Positions 23,025 through 32,882 are shown, numbered from the stretch's first letter. The stretch: 38,820 bases of DNA from Brevibacterium daeguense (GCF_021729135.1 NZ_JAJTWW010000027.1:1-38820), one strand, 5' to 3'. Numbers and translations are program-made. Notes: generated by a model not told the origin, from the letters alone.

Positions 23025-24561
23025 GACGCGTTCCCGTGAAGTACATGGTCAGCCCGGCTTCCCGGGCAGCGGCGATGACCTCTTCGTCCCGGATCGACCC
23101 GCCCGGTTGGACGACTGCAGTGACGCCGGCATCGATGAGCACCTGGAGTCCGTCGGCGAAGGGGAAGAAGGCATCAGAGGCCGCGACCGCCCCCGCGGCG
23201 CGCTCGGCTCCCGCTCGCTGCACGGCCAGGTGTGCGGAATCGACGCGGTTGACCTGCCCCATCCCGACTCCGACCGAAGCGCCGCCCCGCGCGAGCAGGA
23301 TCGCGTTCGACTTCACGGCCCGGCAGGCCGTCCAGGCGAATGCGAGATCGGCGAGCGTCTTCTCATCTGCGGCCTCGCCGGCGGCCAGCTGCCAGCCGTC
23401 CGGCTCGTCGCCGGGGCCCTGGAAGACATCGCGCTCCTGGACGAGCAGCCCGCCGGAGATCTGGCGGAACTCCAGTGCTTCGGGCCGAACCTCGCCGAGT
23501 CGGAGCAGCCGCAGGTTCTTCTTCGCAGTGAGGACCTCCAGGGCCTCGGCTGTGAAGGCGGGCGCGGCGATGACTTCGGTGAAGATCGGCGCGATCGACT
23601 CGGCCAGCTCTCTGCTGACCTCGCGATTGGCGGCGATCACGCCACCGTACGCGGAGACCGGATCGCATTCGTGGGCCCGGCGGTGTGCCTCGGCGATGTC
23701 GTCGGCGGTCGCGATCCCGCAGGGGTTCGCATGCTTGATGATCGCAACCGCGGGGGTGTCGAAGTCGTATGCGGCACGGATCGCGGCATCCGTGTCCTGG
23801 TAGTTGTTGTACGACATCTCCTTGCCGTGCAGCTGCTCGGCGTTCGCGATGCCGCCGGCGCCGGGCTCGGTGTACACGGCCGCCGACTGGTGCGGGTTCT
23901 CGCCGTAGCGCAGCTGCGCCGACTTCTCCACCGCCAACCCGAAGAACTCGGGCAGCTCATCCCCGGCGGCCAGCTGCTCGCCGAACCATGATGCGACGGC
24001 GACGTCATAGGCGGCGGTGTGCTCGAAGGCGGCCTTCGCCAGGCGCCGTCGGGCGGCGAGATCGAAACCTTCGCCGGCTGCCGCCTCGACGACGGCGGGA
24101 TAGGCAGCCGGGTCGGTCACCACTGCAACGCTCGGGTGGTTCTTGGCGGCGGCCCGCACCATCGATGGTCCTCCGATGTCGATCTGCTCGACGCACTCGT
24201 CGAAGCCCGCACCCGAGGCGACCGTCTCCTGGAAGGGATAGAGATTGACGACGACGAGGTCGAAGGGGTCGATCTCCAGCTCCTCGAGCTGGCTCAGGTG
24301 GTCCGGCTTCCGCGAGTCTGCGAGGATTCCGGCATGGACGCGCGGGTGCAGCGTCTTGACTCGCCCCTCGAGGCATTCGGGGAATCCGGTCAGCTCCTCC
24401 ACGGGGGTGACGTCGACTCCCGCCGCGGCGATCCGCTGGGCGGTGGAGCCGGTGGACACAATGGCGACCCCGGCGTTCGCCAGGCCCTGCGCCAGTTCGG
24501 TCAGTCCGGTCTTGTCGTACACGCTGATGAGAGCGCGGCGAATGGGGCGTACGGCTTCCAC
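23011..24561 (-). CDS. purH: Bifunctional AICAR formyltransferase/IMP cyclohydrolase
   Basis: The 516-residue enzyme carries out the last two steps of IMP synthesis. The N-terminal cyclohydrolase (about 1-190) shows [36 protein letters not shown] and [14 protein letters not shown]. The C-terminal formyltransferase shows the catalytic [38 protein letters not shown] and the ending [11 protein letters not shown]. The start is a GTG with AAGGAGA five to six bases upstream. It follows purN with a 23-base gap, so purN-purH form one transcript. Confidence 0.98.
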   Translation of the reverse strand: MEAVRPIRRALISVYDKTGLTELAQGLANAGVAIVSTGSTAQRIAAAGVDVTPVEELTGFPECLEGRVKTLHPRVHAGILADSRKPDHLSQLEELEIDPFDLVVVNLYPFQETVASGAGFDECVEQIDIGGPSMVRAAAKNHPSVAVVTDPAAYPAVVEAAAGEGFDLAARRRLAKAAFEHTAAYDVAVASWFGEQLAAGDELPEFFGLAVEKSAQLRYGENPHQSAAVYTEPGAGGIANAEQLHGKEMSYNNYQDTDAAIRAAYDFDTPAVAIIKHANPCGIATADDIAEAHRRAHECDPVSAYGGVIAANREVSRELAESIAPIFTEVIAAPAFTAEALEVLTAKKNLRLLRLGEVRPEALEFRQISGGLLVQERDVFQGPGDEPDGWQLAAGEAADEKTLADLAFAWTACRAVKSNAILLARGGASVGVGMGQVNRVDSAHLAVQRAGAERAAGAVAASDAFFPFADGLQVLIDAGVTAVVQPGGSIRDEEVIAAAREAGLTMYFTGTRHFFH

Positions 24562-24584
24562 AGATTCTCCTTGGTTGTCCTCGT

Positions 24585-25205
24585 TCAGTCCCGGGCAGGC
24601 GTGAAGCCGGAGACCCGGCGCCCATCCACGGTGAGTGAGTGTAGCGCCAGGTGTTCGAGCAGCTCGACGATGCGTCTGCGCTCGATCTCCCGGATCCGCT
24701 CGTGCAGGGTGTCCTCCGTATCATCGTCCTCGATTGCCACGGGGAACTGCGCGATCACCGGCCCGGTGTCGACGCCGCTGTCGACCAGGTGGATGGTCGT
24801 CCCGGTGACCTTCACACCGTGGGCGAGGGCGTCGCGGACCCCGTGCGCTCCGGGAAATGACGGGAGCAGCGCCGGATGCGTGTTGATGATCCGCAGTGCG
24901 AAACGATCGACGAATTCCGAACCGAGAATCCGCATGAAGCCGGCCGACACCACCCAGTCCGGGTCGTACTCCGCGACCTGCTCGGTGAGTGCGTGGTTCC
25001 ACTCGTCCCGATCGGCGAAGTCCTGGGGCGAGACGACGAAGGTCTCCACGCCGGCGGAGCGTGCTCTTTCGAGGACTCCGGCATCGGGACGATCGGATCC
25101 GACAGCCGCGATCTCGACCCCGCGGCCATCACCGGAGAGCACGAAGGCGTCGAGCACGGATTGGGTGAGGGTACCGGAGCCGGAGGCCAGGAGAACACAG
25201 CGCAC
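24585..25205 (-). CDS. purN: Phosphoribosylglycinamide formyltransferase
   Basis: The 206-residue enzyme transfers formyl from 10-formyltetrahydrofolate to GAR, the third step of purine synthesis. The fold opens with [16 protein letters not shown]. The catalytic Asn and His lie in [13 protein letters not shown], and the catalytic Asp in [13 protein letters not shown]. Length is standard. The GTG start has TAGAAT exactly six bases upstream and no Shine-Dalgarno, so translation is probably leaderless, while downstream purH has a strong Shine-Dalgarno. It diverges from an unknown membrane protein gene 27 bases away. Confidence 0.97.
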   Translation of the reverse strand: MRCVLLASGSGTLTQSVLDAFVLSGDGRGVEIAAVGSDRPDAGVLERARSAGVETFVVSPQDFADRDEWNHALTEQVAEYDPDWVVSAGFMRILGSEFVDRFALRIINTHPALLPSFPGAHGVRDALAHGVKVTGTTIHLVDSGVDTGPVIAQFPVAIEDDDTEDTLHERIREIERRRIVELLEHLALHSLTVDGRRVSGFTPARD

Positions 25206-25211
25206 CCGGTC

Positions 25212-25217
25212 ATTCTA
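25212..25217 (-). promoter_or_regulatory. -10 element of purN, leaderless spacing
   Basis: TAGAAT on the minus strand, exactly six bases before the GTG at 25205. The opposing -10 candidate for the divergent gene (25221-25226) lies four bases away, so the two promoters must overlap. Confidence 0.6.
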
Positions 25218-25220
25218 TGC

Positions 25221-25226
25221 CAGACT
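25221..25226 (+). promoter_or_regulatory. Possible -10 element of the divergent membrane gene
   Basis: CAGACT lies exactly six bases before the GTG at 25233. The first base departs from TANNNT. The spacing matches the other leaderless candidates, and no Shine-Dalgarno is available. Confidence 0.35.
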
Positions 25227-25232
25227 GGTCCG

Positions 25233-25838
25233 GTGACTCCTGTTGACCAGAAACCGCGGACGGATCCGGGCACGAGCAGTTCGGACGGAAACGATGCGAC
25301 CTCCAAGCGCAATCGCGAGGGAACGATTCTGGCACTGTTCTTCGCCGGTGCGCTGCTGGCCTCGACCTATCCCCTGCCGTACCGCGCCTTCGCCGCGGTG
25401 TTCGCCCTGCTGGGCGTGATCTGGGCCGTGCGGTTCTTCATCGCCGGCGCGCGGACCCGACGGACGCAGTCGGCCGCTGATCCCGCCGCCTCGGGCATGC
25501 CCGGTTCCCCCGCTGCCGGCGCCGGCACCACCGCTGTGGGCGCCGGTGCCCCAGGTGCTCCCGGCGCGAATGCCTCCGCTCATGGCGGCGCCGGGTCGAG
25601 TTCTCGCAGCCGTCCCGGCGGCAATTGGATCTTCCTCGGCTCCCTGGCCGGCATCGGATGCCTGTACATCCTGCTGACCACGCTGGCCACCATGGCGATC
25701 TGGCCGGTGCAGGCCGAGTACGAGGACTGTGTCAGAGCGGCGGTCACTCAGCAGGCGGCCATCGACTGCACGACCGACTACAACGAGGGACTCAGCACCT
25801 GGTTCGAGGAGATGACCGGCCAGCCCTATCCGGGCTGA
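25233..25838 (+). CDS. Membrane protein of unknown function with two conserved-looking cysteines
   Basis: The 201-residue protein has a polar N-terminus (1-30), a hydrophobic block of two helices (about 31-71), a Gly/Ala/Pro-rich loop (80-128), a third helix (about 131-158) and a short acidic C-terminal domain with C166 and C179 in ECDC-like spacing (EDCVRAAVTQQAAIDC). If exported, these could form a disulfide. I do not recognise the family by function. The GTG at 25233 is the only start that does not run back into purN. Its end overlaps the convergent DUF6350 gene by 13 bases. Confidence 0.75.
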   Translation: MTPVDQKPRTDPGTSSSDGNDATSKRNREGTILALFFAGALLASTYPLPYRAFAAVFALLGVIWAVRFFIAGARTRRTQSAADPAASGMPGSPAAGAGTTAVGAGAPGAPGANASAHGGAGSSSRSRPGGNWIFLGSLAGIGCLYILLTTLATMAIWPVQAEYEDCVRAAVTQQAAIDCTTDYNEGLSTWFEEMTGQPYPG

Positions 25839-27064
25839 CCGGCAGGATGCTCGGCTGCCGGGACTCGGCCTGCCAGGCGGAGCATTCCGCACCCGATGAG
25901 CAGGCCGACGGTGAGCTCGACCGCAACTGCACCGGCGAAGAGCCAGGGAACGACACCGAAGTCGTCCAGCCCGCCAGGACCGAGTGAACCGCTGCAGAAG
26001 AGCCCGATGACGAGCGCGACGACGAAGATCTCGGCACCGGCGAACAGCGCGGCAGCCCAGTCGAGCGTGTACCATCTCCGGCGGCCGAGCACCGCCACCA
26101 CTCCCACCAGCACGACAGCGGCGGGCAGCGCTGCCATCCAGCCTGCCGGGTCCTGCGGAATCGCGGCGAGCGCCGGGACGTTCGCGACCGGCACGTCCAC
26201 CGAGTGGTAGGGCGAGGTCGTCACGCCGGTCGCCAGCTGGAAGCCCGCGCCGGAGACCCAGGCCAGTGCCAGCACCAGCAGAGTGGGTGCGAACACCGTC
26301 TGGACCAGACCGAGTCCGACGCCGGCGACCGCGGGAGCGGAGTAGACCTGCAGCGTCTCCAGCGCCGGGCCCCAGCCGGCGGCCAAGGCAGCTGCGAGCG
26401 CGACGAAGGCGAGCACTGCGGACAGCACCGCGGTCCGCTTGAATATCCGGCCGCTCGAGTGCAGCGAACGAGTCCATCGCGGACCGAAGGCATCGTCGAA
26501 GCGTGCAGTCACCGCCTCGCTGATCGGCGCCGCAGCGAGTCCCAGCAGCACCGCACTCACCACCAGCAGCAGGAACCGCAGGAGTCCGATGAGATCAGCG
26601 GAGGCCGAGCCGACGAGGAACGAAACGGCGGCCGTCACCAGTCCGTAGGTGAGTCCCAGTGCCAGGCCGGCGACGAGGCGCGGCCGGCGGGACGGGGTCA
26701 GGTGTCCGTTGTGCACGAGGCGGTCGTTGGCTGCGAGGGCTCGTGCAGTCCTGCGTCCCGCAGCGAGGACCAGCAGCCAGGTGATGAGCACGAGCATCGT
26801 CGGGGACAGAGAATGAGTGAACGTGTCCACGCTGACGGTGAACCCGTTCGCGCTCGCGATGCCGGTCGCCGCCCACGTCACCATCGCGGACAGCGGGCGC
26901 TGCTGGGCGATGCCCACGAACCATGCGACGGCAGCGACGACCAAGGAGACGACCAGCAGGAATACGAGAATCCGGGCGGCTTCGAAGGCGCCTATCACGG
27001 CTGGATGACGGCCGGTTCGGACCGGCGCACGATCTTTGTTCGCTGCTTGCTCCACTGTTGCCAT
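25826..27064 (-). CDS. DUF6350 family polytopic membrane protein
   Basis: The 412-residue protein has about nine or ten hydrophobic helices, with basic loops such as GRRTARALAAND and SRRPRLVAG. Placement near purN-purH and the helix pattern fit the actinobacterial DUF6350 family, whose mycobacterial relative PerM is a membrane protein linked to cell division. No enzyme motif is visible. The ATG at 27064 lacks a good Shine-Dalgarno, and no TANNNT sits at leaderless spacing, so the start is less sure than the protein. Confidence 0.8.
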   Translation of the reverse strand: MATVEQAANKDRAPVRTGRHPAVIGAFEAARILVFLLVVSLVVAAVAWFVGIAQQRPLSAMVTWAATGIASANGFTVSVDTFTHSLSPTMLVLITWLLVLAAGRRTARALAANDRLVHNGHLTPSRRPRLVAGLALGLTYGLVTAAVSFLVGSASADLIGLLRFLLLVVSAVLLGLAAAPISEAVTARFDDAFGPRWTRSLHSSGRIFKRTAVLSAVLAFVALAAALAAGWGPALETLQVYSAPAVAGVGLGLVQTVFAPTLLVLALAWVSGAGFQLATGVTTSPYHSVDVPVANVPALAAIPQDPAGWMAALPAAVVLVGVVAVLGRRRWYTLDWAAALFAGAEIFVVALVIGLFCSGSLGPGGLDDFGVVPWLFAGAVAVELTVGLLIGCGMLRLAGRVPAAEHPAGQPG

Positions 27065-27170
27065 GTTGCCTGATCGGGCACGGAGGATGGCCGATTCGAC
27101 ACACCATCGTCTGTGCCATCATGGTAATTTTGACCAGACATCCCCGCTCGAGTGTGAGGACCGAAGGCCC

Positions 27171-28538
27171 ATGAGTTCCGGCAACAATTTTCCGCCTCCC
27201 CCGCAGGGCGAGCCCTATGGCGGAGGCTCCGGCGGTCCGCACGGCGCCTCCGGCTGGCAGCAGAGCGATCAGCAGCCCGGTGGCCAGGGCGATGTCCCGC
27301 CCCAGCCGGGATACGACCCCGGCCACGGCGGCCAGGCCCCGTTCCCGCAGCAGGGATACCCGCAGCCGGACCAGCAGCAGTACGGCTACCAGCAGGGCCA
27401 GCCGCAGTACGGGTCCGGTCCCGCTCCGGCCTACTCGACCTCCGGGCCCAGCATGAACTACGCGGGATCGACCCCGCAGCCTGCGCCCGCTCCCGGGTAT
27501 GTTGCCCAGCAGCAGCAGCCGAAGAAGAAGTCGAAGATGCCGCTGATCCTGTCGTTGGTGGCGGTCGGCGTCGTCATCCTGCTCGTGGTGATCGGAGCAG
27601 TCGTCATCAGCTCCGTGAACCGGAGCCAGTACGGTCCCGACAAGGTCGCCGAGAAGTATCTTGAGGCCCTGCAGTCCGGCGACATCGCAGCAGTCAACGA
27701 GATCGCTGCGCCGACCGTCCCCAATGGCGCCAATGAGACGCTGCTCGAGCCGGCCTATGTGCAGAACTCCGAGGAGAAGATCACCGAGGCAGCGGTCGAA
27801 GAGACCACCGTCGAGGGCGACACCGCCACGATGGCGGCCAGCTACTCGCTCGGAGGGCAGCCGTACGAGATGACTCTGACCGCGACCAAGGACGGCAAGC
27901 AGGGTCTCTTCTTCGACAACTGGGTGCTCGCTCCCCCGACGCTGCAGACGATCGCCATCGAACTGCCCAAGCTCGATGGCGTGACGGTCAACGGTCAGGA
28001 ATTCACTCCCCAGGAAGGTCGCACAGAGTATGCGGTGCTCCCCGGCTCCTACCACGTCTCCACTCCGGAGGGGAAGTACTTCCAGGCGGCCGAGGATCAG
28101 GTGACGGTGGGCTTCTCGGAGAGCGAGCAGCCGCAGCCGGCCACGATGAATGTCGACGTGCAGCCGACGGAAGGCTTCCACGACGAGGTGCAGAAGCTCG
28201 TCGACGAGAAGCTCGACGAGTGCGCCAAGAACACCTCGATCATGAATGACGGGTGCCCGTTCAACGCGGACGCGACCGACCCGCGCAGCGGCATGAAGGT
28301 CAGCGAGGACGGAGTGGAGGACAGCGTCTCCTACACCATCGATTCCAAGCCGAAAGTCGAGGCTTCGATGAGCGCTGATCTGGCAGCCGGGTCCTTCTAC
28401 ACCACGGAGCCGGGCCGCTACAGCTTCAAGGCCGATTCGAAGACTGCAGGCTCCGGCGCCTGGACCGGCTCCGGTGCGCTGAGCCCCGGCGGCACTGTCA
28501 TCATCGACGGCGACTCCCTCTCGATCGAGTTCTTCTGA
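27171..28538 (+). CDS. Single-pass membrane protein with Pro/Gln-rich N-terminus and extracellular domain
   Basis: The 455-residue protein begins with about 115 disordered residues rich in Pro, Gln, Gly and Tyr, then a basic KKKSK stop-transfer and a membrane helix (about 123-149). The remaining 300 residues would be outside. They open with a DUF4878-like or NTF2-like stretch (YGPDKVAEKYLEALQSGDI), followed by beta-rich domains. A pair of cysteines, C351 and C362, flanks a conserved-looking DGCPF motif and probably forms a disulfide. This plan recurs in actinobacterial surface proteins of unknown role, distantly like TcaA. The ATG has GAAGG upstream. A possible -10, TAATTT, lies near 27125. 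It diverges from the DUF6350 gene. Confidence 0.8.
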   Translation: MSSGNNFPPPPQGEPYGGGSGGPHGASGWQQSDQQPGGQGDVPPQPGYDPGHGGQAPFPQQGYPQPDQQQYGYQQGQPQYGSGPAPAYSTSGPSMNYAGSTPQPAPAPGYVAQQQQPKKKSKMPLILSLVAVGVVILLVVIGAVVISSVNRSQYGPDKVAEKYLEALQSGDIAAVNEIAAPTVPNGANETLLEPAYVQNSEEKITEAAVEETTVEGDTATMAASYSLGGQPYEMTLTATKDGKQGLFFDNWVLAPPTLQTIAIELPKLDGVTVNGQEFTPQEGRTEYAVLPGSYHVSTPEGKYFQAAEDQVTVGFSESEQPQPATMNVDVQPTEGFHDEVQKLVDEKLDECAKNTSIMNDGCPFNADATDPRSGMKVSEDGVEDSVSYTIDSKPKVEASMSADLAAGSFYTTEPGRYSFKADSKTAGSGAWTGSGALSPGGTVIIDGDSLSIEFF

Positions 28539-28590
28539 CGGAAGCGAACGAGCTCGTCCGTCGGACAGGGTCCGCCTGACGGCAGAGGTC

Positions 28591-28662
28591 GGCCGGCCCA
28601 GTCCGTTCGGCCGGCTCAGTCCGTTCGGCCGGCCCAGTCAGCCCGGCCGGCTCAGTCCGCCA
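28591..28662. repeat. Four 18-bp tandem repeats
   Basis: Units at 28591-28608, 28609-28626, 28627-28644 and 28645-28662 share GGCCGGCYCAGTC at the left and vary at the right. Units 1/3 carry GGCCC and units 2/4 carry GGCTC, so the array may have grown as a 36-bp pair. It lies in the convergent gap after the membrane protein gene, before a hairpin. Confidence 0.9.
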
Positions 28663-28670
28663 GCCGGCGA

Positions 28671-28700
28671 AGTCCCCGGGTTGTCCTGCACCCGGGGACT
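28671..28700. terminator. Hairpin in the convergent gap
   Basis: AGTCCCCGGG (28671-28680) pairs perfectly with 28691-28700 around a ten-base loop. It lies between the stops at 28538 and 28761 and could serve both strands. The gap 28539-28760 holds only this hairpin and the 18-bp array. Confidence 0.6.
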
Positions 28701-28760
28701 CTGCCATTCAGCGACACCCGCACTCAGCAGCCGACAGCCGGGGGTGCAGTCCTCCCGCTC

Positions 28761-30161
28761 TCAGCCGACCACCCGGACAGGCTGCGGAACCTCGGCCCGC
28801 GCCTCGAACCATGCGGCAGCAGCGAGTACCCCGGCATCATCGAATCGTCGCCCAGCGATCTGCAGGCCGACGGTGCGTCCGTCAACGGTGTACCCCGCGT
28901 TGACGCTGGCCGCCGGCTGCTCTGACATGTTGTAGGGCACGGTGAAGGAGATGTGCCCCATCGTCTGGGTCGGATCGTTGAAGGGCATCGGCCACTCCGC
29001 GGGAAACGCCGCCACCGGCGCCACCGGGGAGAGGACGAGGTCGAACTCCGCCGTCGCGGCGACAGTCGCCCGCCGCATCTCCTGAATGCCGTGATAGCAG
29101 CGCATGAGCTCCGAGCCGGGAATATCGGCACCGGCCAGACACCACTGGGCGACATAGGGCAGGATCTTTCGCTGATCATCGGAATCCAGCCTCTTGTAAT
29201 CGGCCCACGATCGGACTCGCCAGAACCGGTCGATGTCGTTCAGCAGGCGCTCATCCATGAATGGCTCGATGCTCGTCACCTCCGCGCCTTCGGCCTCGAA
29301 CAGCCCGGCGGCGGCAGTGACCGTCGCTGCCACCTCCGGGTCGGTGGGCATGCCGCAGCCGGCGTCCGTGAGCACTGCGATCCGCTTGCCCACCACCGAG
29401 TAGTCGGCGACGGTGTAGTCGCCGTCCAACGGCGGGAGCTGGGAGTAATCTCGCACGTCCGGCCTGCCGATGATGTCCATGGCGGCGACCAGATCGCTCA
29501 CCCTGCGCGCGATGGGTCCTGCTGCCCGCCCCAGGTAGGGAGCATCCAGCGGAACCCGGCCGAAGCTCGGCTTCAGAGTCGCCAGGCCCAGCCAGGTTCC
29601 CGGCAGGCGAATGGAGCCGCCGATGTCCGTGCCGATGTGGATCGGTCCGTACCCCGCCGCTGCCGCCGCGCCCGCCCCGGAGGACGATCCCCCGGTGGTC
29701 AGTGCCGGATCGAGCGGGGAGCGGGTGATGCCATGGCGCGAGGACACCCCGGAGGACAGCATCCCCCAGTCCGGCATCACCGTGGAGGCGAACACCAGTG
29801 CGCCCGCCGCGCGCAGGTGGGCGGTGACAGGCGCGTCGCAGGCGACCGGCTGCGGGTCGCCCGCTGCGTTGCCCGCCGGCATCGCCACTCCGCGCTTCGC
29901 GATGTTCTCCTTGATGGTCACCGGCACGCCGTCGAGCGGGCTCCGCGGCTCGCCTGCTCGCCAGCGAGCGGCGGATTCGGCGGCCGACATGCGCGCCGCC
30001 TCGAAATCCTCGTGCCAGAGCGCGTTGAGGGTCGGCTCGCAGGCGGCTGCCCGCTCGGCGACCGCATCGAGTACGGCAACCGGGTCGAATTCGCCGGCAC
30101 GGAAGCCAGCGGCGAGTTCGGCGCTGGACAGGTCGGCCAGCGTGGGTGCGAGGTGCGACAT
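28761..30161 (-). CDS. Amidase signature family hydrolase
   Basis: The 466-residue enzyme has the Ser-cisSer-Lys triad of amidase-signature hydrolases: Lys84 in VTIKENIAKRG, the Ser cluster in TTGGSSSGAGAA (159-161), and the nucleophile Ser183 in GTDIGGSIRLP. Members cut amide bonds in many small molecules; the substrate cannot be read from sequence. It is not a GatA by context: no gatB or gatC is adjacent. The ATG at 30161 has AAGGAGA upstream. It is the last gene of the peptide-type ABC importer operon, 44 bases after the ATPase gene, so it probably hydrolyses an imported amide or peptide in the cytoplasm. Confidence 0.9.
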   Translation of the reverse strand: MSHLAPTLADLSSAELAAGFRAGEFDPVAVLDAVAERAAACEPTLNALWHEDFEAARMSAAESAARWRAGEPRSPLDGVPVTIKENIAKRGVAMPAGNAAGDPQPVACDAPVTAHLRAAGALVFASTVMPDWGMLSSGVSSRHGITRSPLDPALTTGGSSSGAGAAAAAGYGPIHIGTDIGGSIRLPGTWLGLATLKPSFGRVPLDAPYLGRAAGPIARRVSDLVAAMDIIGRPDVRDYSQLPPLDGDYTVADYSVVGKRIAVLTDAGCGMPTDPEVAATVTAAAGLFEAEGAEVTSIEPFMDERLLNDIDRFWRVRSWADYKRLDSDDQRKILPYVAQWCLAGADIPGSELMRCYHGIQEMRRATVAATAEFDLVLSPVAPVAAFPAEWPMPFNDPTQTMGHISFTVPYNMSEQPAASVNAGYTVDGRTVGLQIAGRRFDDAGVLAAAAWFEARAEVPQPVRVVG

Positions 30162-30205
30162 CGGTTCTCCTTCTGTTCGGCGGCCCGGGCTCATCCGCGG
30201 CTGCC

Positions 30206-31927
30206 TCACGACGCTGCGAAAGCGTCCTCGAGGCTGGGAGTGGCTGCCACCAGTGAGGCGGTATACGGGTGCTGCGGGTTCGTGTAGATGCTCTCCACGT
30301 CGCCGGTCTCGACGATCTCACCGGACTTCATGACGGCGACGTCCGAGCACAGGTGACGGACGACCCCCAGGTCGTGGGACACGAAGACGAGGGTGAGCTG
30401 GTACTCGTCGACCAGGTCGGTGAGCAGATTCAGCACCTGCGCCCGGACGGAGACGTCGAGGGCGGAGACCGGTTCGTCGGCGACGAGGATCCGAGGTCGG
30501 CACACCAGCGCGCGGGCGATCGAGATCCGCTGGCGCTGTCCGCCCGAGAACTGGTGCGGGAAGCGGTGAGCCGATTCCGGCTCCAGCCCGACGGCCGCCA
30601 GTGTCTCCGCGACCCGCTCCCGGCGCTTGCGCTCGGGCACGCGCATCGGCACCAGCGGTTCGGCGATGATGTCGGCGACCTTCATGCGTGGGTCCAGCGA
30701 TGCGAAGGGGTCCTGGAACACGATCTGCAGGTCCTCGCGCATCGACCGCAGCTGCGCCGACGTCGCGGACTCCACGTGAACGCCTCCCACCTGGACGGAT
30801 CCGGTGGTGGGCGGTTCGAGTCCGGACAGGATCTTCAGCAGCGTCGATTTGCCCGAACCCGACTCCCCGACGATGCCGAATCGTCGGCCCGCAGGGATCG
30901 ACAGGGAGATCCCCCGCAGCGCCTCGACCCGGTCGGCGCGGCCGAACAGGGAGGTCCGGGTCCGGCTGTAGGTCTTGACCAGCTCGCTGACCTCGATGAG
31001 GGGCTCGCCCGTCGCCAAGTCCACCGGAGCGGCCCGACTTGCCGACCCGGCGTCCGCCTCGGCGTCCGTCATGGCTCCGTCCCCGGACGCGTGACTGCGG
31101 TACCGGGCGGCGCTGGCGATGGTGAAGAGGCGGCCCCGATCGTCGGTCGCGGTGAGATCGGATGCGGCGAGGAGCCCGCGGGTGTACTCGTGCTGGGGAT
31201 CGGTGAAGATCTGCTCACAGCTGCCGGATTCGACGATCCGTCCCCGGTACATCACCATCACCCGCTCGCACACGCTGGCCACCACGGCGAGGTCGTGGGT
31301 GATGAACAGCAGCCCGGTGCCGTCGGCGACGACTGCCTCGCGGATCAGGTCGAGGACCTGCGCCTGCACCGTGACGTCGAGGGCGGTGGTGGGCTCATCG
31401 CAGATCAGCAGGCGCGGTGAGTTCGCCATTGCGATCGCGAGCATGACGCGCTGCCGCTGCCCGCCGGAGAGCTGATGCGGGTAGGCCCGGGCCGCGGCCC
31501 GCGGATCCGGCAGCCGGACGCGCTCGAGCAGCTCGACCGCCCGCGCCTTGGCCTGCGCCGGGTTCGCGGTGCGGTGGATGCGCATCACCTCCGCCACCTG
31601 CTCCCCCACGCGCATGAGCGGGTTGAGCGCGCTCATCGGCTCCTGGAAGACCATGCTCAGGTCCCTGCCCCGCAGCCGCGCCATCCTCCGCTCGCTCCAC
31701 GTCAGCAGGTTTCCCTCGGTGCCCGACAGCTTCACCTGGCCGCGCGCACTGAGCTCGCCGGGCAGCAGCCCCATCACCGCTGCAGAGGTCAGGGACTTCC
31801 CCGATCCGGACTCCCCGATCAGCCCCACGCGTTCACCCGCAGCGATCGTGAAAGAGGTCGGGTGGACAAGGTGTCGCTGACCGGCTGAGATCTCAAGATC
31901 CTGGACCGTGAGCAGGGACTCGGTCAT
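30206..31927 (-). CDS. Fused double ATPase of a peptide-type ABC importer (DppD-DppF like)
   Basis: Two complete nucleotide-binding domains lie in one 573-residue chain. Domain 1 (about 1-275): Walker A GESGSGKS (38-45), signature LSGGQRQR (153-160), Walker B LLICDEPT (173-180), H-loop His211. Domain 2 (about 308-573): Walker A GESGSGKS (354-361), signature FSGGQRQR (460-467), Walker B ILVADEPVSALD. Each ends in the oligopeptide-type motif YTRGLLAA or YTASLVAA. The linker (about 275-305) is acidic and Ala-rich. In most such systems DppD and DppF are separate; fusions are known. The ATG lies one base past the permease stop (TGAGATG). Confidence 0.95.
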   Translation of the reverse strand: MTESLLTVQDLEISAGQRHLVHPTSFTIAAGERVGLIGESGSGKSLTSAAVMGLLPGELSARGQVKLSGTEGNLLTWSERRMARLRGRDLSMVFQEPMSALNPLMRVGEQVAEVMRIHRTANPAQAKARAVELLERVRLPDPRAAARAYPHQLSGGQRQRVMLAIAMANSPRLLICDEPTTALDVTVQAQVLDLIREAVVADGTGLLFITHDLAVVASVCERVMVMYRGRIVESGSCEQIFTDPQHEYTRGLLAASDLTATDDRGRLFTIASAARYRSHASGDGAMTDAEADAGSASRAAPVDLATGEPLIEVSELVKTYSRTRTSLFGRADRVEALRGISLSIPAGRRFGIVGESGSGKSTLLKILSGLEPPTTGSVQVGGVHVESATSAQLRSMREDLQIVFQDPFASLDPRMKVADIIAEPLVPMRVPERKRRERVAETLAAVGLEPESAHRFPHQFSGGQRQRISIARALVCRPRILVADEPVSALDVSVRAQVLNLLTDLVDEYQLTLVFVSHDLGVVRHLCSDVAVMKSGEIVETGDVESIYTNPQHPYTASLVAATPSLEDAFAAS

Positions 31928-31928
31928 C

Positions 31929-32882
31929 TCAATCACGTCCTCTGAGCTTGGGATCGAGACGGTCGCGCAGACCGTCACCGAGCAGGTTGAAGCCGAGCAC
32001 CGCGATCGCGATGAACAGGCCGGGCCACAGCGCAAGCTCAGGACGGGTGCCGAGGAACTGCTGGGACTCCTGGAGCATCCGACCCCATGAGGGGGCGGGG
32101 GCCTGGGTGCCGAGGCCGAGGAACGACAGGCCCGCCTCGGCCAGCACCGCCAACGCGAATGCGACCGACGCCTGGACGATGACCATTCCGGCGATGTTGG
32201 GGAGCACATGGGTGGTGGCGATCGCGAAGGTCCCGCGGTTGGCGGCGCGGGCGGCCATCACATACTCGGTGCTCATCACCTGCAGCGTGCCCGACCGCGC
32301 CACGCGGGCGAACCCCGGGATGGAGGCGATGCCGAGAGCCACCATCGCCGGTCCGGTGCCCGGGCCGTAGACGGCGGAGAACACGATCGCCAGCAGCAGC
32401 GCCGGGAAGGCCAGCAGCAGGTCGTTGCCGCGCATGATCGTCCCCGACAGCAGTCCGCTGTTCGTCATCCCGGCGATGATCCCCAGCGGCACGCCGATGA
32501 GCATCGCGATCGCCACCGAGACGATTCCGACCAGCAGGGTGATCCGGGACCCGAACATGATCCAGGTGAACGTGTCGCGGCCATAGCGGTCGGTGCCGAA
32601 CCAATGCGCCGCCGAGGCACCCTGCAGGCGGTCCTCGGGCATCGCCTCTGTCGGGTTGTAGGGGGTCCAGACATAGGACACCAGGGCCATGACCACGACC
32701 AGGCCGACAAGGATGAGGCCGATGACCAGAGAGGCGTTGAGCCGGCGCCGGCGCGGCTTCGCCGCTGCGTCGACAGCTCCCGGGTCAATCGCACCAGGAG
32801 CTCCCGGCTCGACCGTCTCACCGGCGAGTTCGGCCGAGCCTGTGGGATCGAGGGTCGGATCCAGACTGCGGCGGGTGGTCAT
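31929..32882 (-). CDS. ABC importer permease, DppC-like
   Basis: The 317-residue inner-membrane permease has a polar, Pro/Gly-rich N-terminus (1-48), a first helix (LVIGLILVGLVVVMALVSYV), the conserved HWFGTDRYGRDTFTWIMFGS block before the permease domain, and the EAA-loop region with EYVMAARAANRG. It ends with EAGLSFLGLGTQAPAPSWG, typical of DppC/OppC. It overlaps the DppB-like gene by four bases (ATGA), as expected for a heterodimeric channel. Confidence 0.95.
   Translation of the reverse strand: MTTRRSLDPTLDPTGSAELAGETVEPGAPGAIDPGAVDAAAKPRRRRLNASLVIGLILVGLVVVMALVSYVWTPYNPTEAMPEDRLQGASAAHWFGTDRYGRDTFTWIMFGSRITLLVGIVSVAIAMLIGVPLGIIAGMTNSGLLSGTIMRGNDLLLAFPALLLAIVFSAVYGPGTGPAMVALGIASIPGFARVARSGTLQVMSTEYVMAARAANRGTFAIATTHVLPNIAGMVIVQASVAFALAVLAEAGLSFLGLGTQAPAPSWGRMLQESQQFLGTRPELALWPGLFIAIAVLGFNLLGDGLRDRLDPKLRGRD

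Noticed and set aside
28591..28662. Possible CRISPR array
   Set aside because: The 18-bp units are directly adjacent without spacers, and no cas genes exist in the window.
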